Shown here piece by piece: positions 32,282 through 34,621 of a stretch of 34,621 nt of DNA. The position numbers and the translations under genes are program-made. The notes beneath the pieces are model-generated. The model was not told the DNA's origin and did no database searches. It was given only the letters and a program-made list of their open reading frames with translations. Each line of letters opens with the position of its first letter. Position 1 is the stretch's first letter. Where the stretch lies: assembly GCA_902571315.1 (NCBI GenBank), contig CACGBM010000007.1, positions 1-34,621 on the forward strand, read 5' to 3'. This DNA comes from Rhodospirillaceae bacterium. Its GTDB lineage: Bacteria; Pseudomonadota; Alphaproteobacteria; TMED109.

Positions 32282-32713
32282 ATGGAAAATGGTATTGAAA
32301 AAAAAGCAAATCAAATAGGCAACTTTCTAGTTAGATCTTTTCATTATCTGGCTTTATTTGCAATAGGCTCTGCTATTGTATGGTCAGCATTCTTCACTTT
32401 TTTAGATTTATTAGAAAAAACTTCTGCAAGTATAGAAGATATTTTATTGTTATTTATATACTTGGAGTTAGGCGCAATAGTAGGTATATATTTTAAAACT
32501 GATCATATGCCTGTAAGATTTTTAATTTATGTTGCTATAACTGCATTGACTAGAATGTTATTGGAGTATTTAAACGAGTGGCATAACTCACCTACAGGAC
32601 AAATTGATTATGAAATATTAATTATTTGTGGAGGTATAGTCTTCTTAGCTATAGGTATATTTATTCTAAGATATTCCTCTCATAATTATCCTTCTAGCTC
32701 TAACAAAAAGTAG
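32282..32713 (+). CDS. psiE: PsiE-family inner-membrane protein
   Basis: A 143-residue membrane protein of the phosphate-starvation-inducible PsiE family. Four helices are predicted at about residues 20-42, 53-70, 78-97 and 108-128. The conserved patches are LFIYLELGAIVGIYFKTDHMPVRFLIYVAITALTR, kept in order here: LELGAIVGIYF and MPVRFLIYV. Function is unknown even in E. coli. There is no Shine-Dalgarno site before the ATG, so a structured or nearly leaderless transcript is possible; the inverted repeat described above ends 40 bases upstream. No Pho box was seen. Confidence 0.85.
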   Translation: MENGIEKKANQIGNFLVRSFHYLALFAIGSAIVWSAFFTFLDLLEKTSASIEDILLLFIYLELGAIVGIYFKTDHMPVRFLIYVAITALTRMLLEYLNEWHNSPTGQIDYEILIICGGIVFLAIGIFILRYSSHNYPSSSNKK

Positions 32714-32751
32714 TTTTGTTCTATTTTTGTTCTTGATATTTTTTTTTTTTT
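32704..32751 (+). terminator. Weak terminator candidate after psiE with T13 run
   Basis: A bulged stem, CAAAAA plus TAG at 32704-32713 pairing with CTATTTTTG at 32721-32729 (9 bp, one bulged G, 7-base loop), is followed after ten bases by 13 T at 32739-32751. The stem is A-T rich and the gap to the T run is long, so this is tentative. Confidence 0.3.
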
Positions 32752-32767
32752 CTTTACTATAAATCTT

Positions 32768-32941
32768 ATGGATAATTACGACTTATATAAAATTTGGTAC
32801 ATAATCATGAAAGCATTAGAGTATGGTCCACTTAAAAATGACATTGTTCATCTAGACCAAATTATAGAAAAGAAAGTTGCCCATCATCATATCAAATATA
32901 AAGGAAAAAAGTTTTATGTTAAAATAATAAATAAATCTTGA
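32768..32941 (+). CDS. Possible 57-residue small protein
   Basis: An open frame from ATG 32768 to TGA 32941, too short for ordinary gene finding. The product (MDNYDLYKIWYIIMKALEYG...KKFYVKIINKS) is mixed charged and aromatic, and has no membrane or signal segment. No Shine-Dalgarno site precedes it. It may be a real small gene or chance, since AT-rich DNA gives few stops in some frames. Not recognised. Confidence 0.3.
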   Translation: MDNYDLYKIWYIIMKALEYGPLKNDIVHLDQIIEKKVAHHHIKYKGKKFYVKIINKS

Positions 32942-32972
32942 AATATTTAGCTTTCTATATACTATATGTAGT

Positions 32973-33191
32973 ATGCTAAGATTTTTAATTGTACTTTTAA
33001 ATGTATATTCTTCAGTAATTTTTAATGTGTCATCAGATATGAATATCATTGAAAATGGAAAAATTTTAAAGAGCAAACCCTACTCTACCAATGAAGCGAC
33101 TTTGGTTGTAAGTAAATCCAAAAAGATATATATATGCAGCGTTTTAAATGATTTAACAAAATGTATTTTGACTAATGAAAAATTAAATTAA
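32973..33191 (+). CDS. Small exported protein, unknown
   Basis: A 72-residue protein with an N-terminal hydrophobic signal (MLRFLIVLLNVYSSVIFNVSS) and a short mature part containing a conserved-looking pair of cysteines: KKIYICSVLNDLTKCILTNEK. The Cys pair could form a disulfide in the periplasm. I do not recognise the family. The minus-strand frame over the same bases (32852-33076) is a shadow. Convergent with the next gene, five bases apart. Confidence 0.5.
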   Translation: MLRFLIVLLNVYSSVIFNVSSDMNIIENGKILKSKPYSTNEATLVVSKSKKIYICSVLNDLTKCILTNEKLN

Positions 33192-33195
33192 ATAG

Positions 33196-33588
33196 TTAAT
33201 TACTATCTTTATTAAATTGATTTTTTAAAGATTCAAAAATATTATCTAATCTTTCTGAGTTTGAGCAATCTGCAACTAATATCGTATTGTAGGTAACATT
33301 AACTGGAATACTAGTAAAGTGAAAACCTGGATATTCGTCGCTTACAACTAATTGTACTTTACTAGATTTTTTTAAAAACATTTCAGTTTTTTTATTAATA
33401 AACCTTGCTGTCTTTCCTGAAGGTACAGCTTTTACCATAAAGACTTTATCGAAAAAATCGCATTTGTTATCTAACGTAATTTGTACTTTAATAATTTTAT
33501 TTTTTTCTTTTTCAATTTTTGCTAGTTGTGTTGATAAAAAAGTTACAATTGATAGAGCAATTAAAACGAAAATAAATTTATAAAGCAT
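33196..33588 (-). CDS. Membrane-anchored or exported hypothetical protein
   Basis: A 130-residue protein with an N-terminal hydrophobic helix at residues 4-22 (KFIFVLIALSIVTFLSTQL), then a charged linker and a likely beta-rich soluble domain, KVQITLDNKCDFFDKVFMVKAVPSGKTARF and SKVQLVVSDEYPGFHFTSIPVNV, with two cysteines (Cys43, Cys108) that may pair. It lies downstream of the 93-residue exported protein on the same strand, 27 bases apart. Family not recognised. Confidence 0.55.
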   Translation of the reverse strand: MLYKFIFVLIALSIVTFLSTQLAKIEKEKNKIIKVQITLDNKCDFFDKVFMVKAVPSGKTARFINKKTEMFLKKSSKVQLVVSDEYPGFHFTSIPVNVTYNTILVADCSNSERLDNIFESLKNQFNKDSN

Positions 33589-33615
33589 ACTGTCATAATA
33601 AGTATAACTGAGAAA

Positions 33616-33897
33616 TTAGTAATTGTAATTTAAAATTTCTTTTGCATTCTTAATTTCTATACTGTATGATTTAGCAATTAAGTTTGCTATTACTCTTCTT
33701 TGTTCCAATGGAATATTTACTAAGGCTTTATCTAGAACACATTTGCCGTCTTTGTAGGCTTTTGAAAATGGAGAGTTATCTCCCAACCATGTAGAAATTT
33801 TATTATTGCTCACATCCACTAAATCATTATCACAAGCAAATGACCACTTTGCAATTATAAAAGTTAATAAAATAGTAAAAATTTTTAAGTATTTCAT
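33616..33897 (-). CDS. Small exported hypothetical protein
   Basis: A 93-residue protein with a clear signal peptide (MKYLKIFTILLTFIIAKWSFA, residues 1-21) followed by CDNDLVDVSNNK. The mature protein has two cysteines (Cys22, Cys53) and a helical C-terminus (LEQRRVIANLIAKSYSIEIKNAKEIL). A good Shine-Dalgarno, AGAGG, lies 8 bases before the ATG in the transcript. A cluster of TTTACA elements lies 60-90 bases upstream. Family not recognised. Confidence 0.6.
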   Translation of the reverse strand: MKYLKIFTILLTFIIAKWSFACDNDLVDVSNNKISTWLGDNSPFSKAYKDGKCVLDKALVNIPLEQRRVIANLIAKSYSIEIKNAKEILNYNY

Positions 33898-34040
33898 ATA
33901 TTTGACCTCTAAAGTATCTTATTTAAAAAATAGTTATGCAGTAATATAACTAAATCATTTACATAATTTACATTATTTACAATTTATATACCAATTATCA
34001 AAAAAAGTCGAATAATATAAACATATATCTGTAAATAGTT
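33898..34040. promoter_or_regulatory. Intergenic region with TTTACA triplet
   Basis: A 143-base gap upstream of the 93-residue exported protein. Three copies of TTTACA begin at 33958, 33967 and 33976, a regular 9-base step, followed by TTGATA (minus strand) nearby. This resembles the TGTAAA boxes at the ScfR gene. Three more TTGTAAA copies begin at 34053, 34061 and 34070, inside the end of the DMT gene. No gene is visible in the gap. Confidence 0.4.
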
Positions 34041-34621
34041 TTACATATACAATTGTAAATTTGTAAAGTTTGTAAAATTTATAACAAAAACTACACCGCA
34101 CACAACTATAGATACGGATAGTATTTTTTTTAGATTAATTTCTTCTTTAAAAACAAAATATCCAAAAAAAAGAGATAACATTATTCCTACACCTCTTTTG
34201 AGCGACTCTAACTCAGCAACGAAAACAAATTGTAAAGCTTTTAATTGAATAAATGTAGTTAAAAAACCTAATATAATTACAGAAAGAAGTATCACGTCGA
34301 CATGCATCTTTTTTGTTAACATTGATGGGTTTTGTTGTGTAGTTAAAAATATTAATGGAAATAAAATCAACATTCCTAAGGACTGCAAAAAACCATGCAA
34401 ATATAGATCTGTATATTTTAAACATTCCTTGTCTAAAACAGGAGTTAAACTCCATATTAGTGAAACTATTAAAATATATAATAAATTTTTATTAAGAAAA
34501 ATATTATAAATCGTAGATAAGTTTTTATTAGATTTGTATTGTGAACTATGCAGAGTTAAAGACCCAAATACTATAAATAACATACCTAAATATTGAAAAA
34601 ACCCTAATTCTTCATTTAAAA
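34041..34621 (-). CDS. DMT superfamily transporter (EamA domain), N-terminus cut by window edge
   Basis: The C-terminal 193 residues or so of a drug/metabolite transporter. The frame is open from the window edge, so residues before the internal Met at 34583 are part of the protein: NEELGFFQYLGMLFIVFGSLTLH is the end of the first EamA repeat. The second repeat runs from NKNLLYILIVSLIWSLTPVLDKECLKY through four to five helices to KEEINLKKILSVSIVVCGVVFVINF. The C-terminus NFTNFTNLQLYM is a short duplication caused by TTGTAAA repeats in the DNA. Substrate unknown. Confidence 0.85.
   Translation of the reverse strand, partial: LNEELGFFQYLGMLFIVFGSLTLHSSQYKSNKNLSTIYNIFLNKNLLYILIVSLIWSLTPVLDKECLKYTDLYLHGFLQSLGMLILFPLIFLTTQQNPSMLTKKMHVDVILLSVIILGFLTTFIQLKALQFVFVAELESLKRGVGIMLSLFFGYFVFKEEINLKKILSVSIVVCGVVFVINFTNFTNLQLYM

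Noticed and set aside
32852-33076. Minus-strand frame of 74 codons
   Set aside because: It is opposite the 57- and 72-residue plus-strand frames and has no ribosome site; treated as a shadow.
34213-34455. Minus-strand 80-codon frame inside the DMT gene
   Set aside because: It is out of frame with the EamA transporter sequence, which is clearly the coding frame.
1-34621. CRISPR array, prophage, or toxin-antitoxin system
   Set aside because: No regular spacer-repeat pattern, phage structural genes, or recognisable toxin pair was found on either strand.

Overview
The window is about 34.6 kb of strongly AT-rich bacterial chromosome, densely packed with short intergenic gaps. The gene order valS - DUF2497 (PopZ-like) - pcm-like/tolC, an ScfR-type short-chain fatty-acyl regulator, a bactofilin/M23 pair and many acyl-CoA, amide and haloalkane genes point to an alphaproteobacterium. 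The low GC, tight packing and weak Shine-Dalgarno sites suggest a streamlined, probably marine lineage, but the species cannot be named from sequence alone. There is no phage, insertion sequence or CRISPR array.

Layout: 1-6540 is a minus-strand run (OYE-type oxidoreductase, a membrane coiled-coil protein, a divergent PCMT-like protein, TolC, PopZ-like DUF2497, and ValS cut by the left edge). tRNA-Cys at 6653 leads directly into a thiolase-fold/DUF35 pair. 8307-12461 is minus: a Sel1-like exported protein, a haloalkane dehalogenase coupled to an enoyl-CoA hydratase, a flavin-binding PNPOx-like protein, GmhA and QueF. 12532-14736 is a plus operon: exported superoxide-reductase-like protein, DUF3108 protein and a quinone oxidoreductase. 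14737-17927 holds an exported acetamidase/formamidase, a short binding-protein-like gene and a divergent ABC substrate-binding protein.

17950-21707 is envelope-related: bactofilin overlapping an M23 peptidase, a sugar epimerase/reductase and a divergent glycosyltransferase. Then come an iron alcohol dehydrogenase, MsrA, an MFS exporter, an RND/MMPL exporter, an SbmA/BacA-like transporter, a photolyase and a glutathione transferase. 30636-34621 holds the ScfR-family regulator, a structured intergenic region, a PsiE-family protein, several small exported proteins of unknown function and a DMT transporter cut by the right edge.

The most interesting part is the 215-base gap between the ScfR-type regulator and psiE. 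On the regulator side four TGTAAA boxes lie in an ordered array over its start region. On the psiE side a good sigma-70-like promoter (TTGATT, 17 bases, TATTAT) points at a perfect 15-bp inverted repeat that encloses a smaller hairpin with a CUCCUCCC loop, like the anti-Shine-Dalgarno loops of alphaproteobacterial CcsR/cuckoo small RNAs. Other leads are the exported superoxide-reductase-like protein with all five iron ligands, and the predicted periplasmic amidase with its neighbouring binding proteins.
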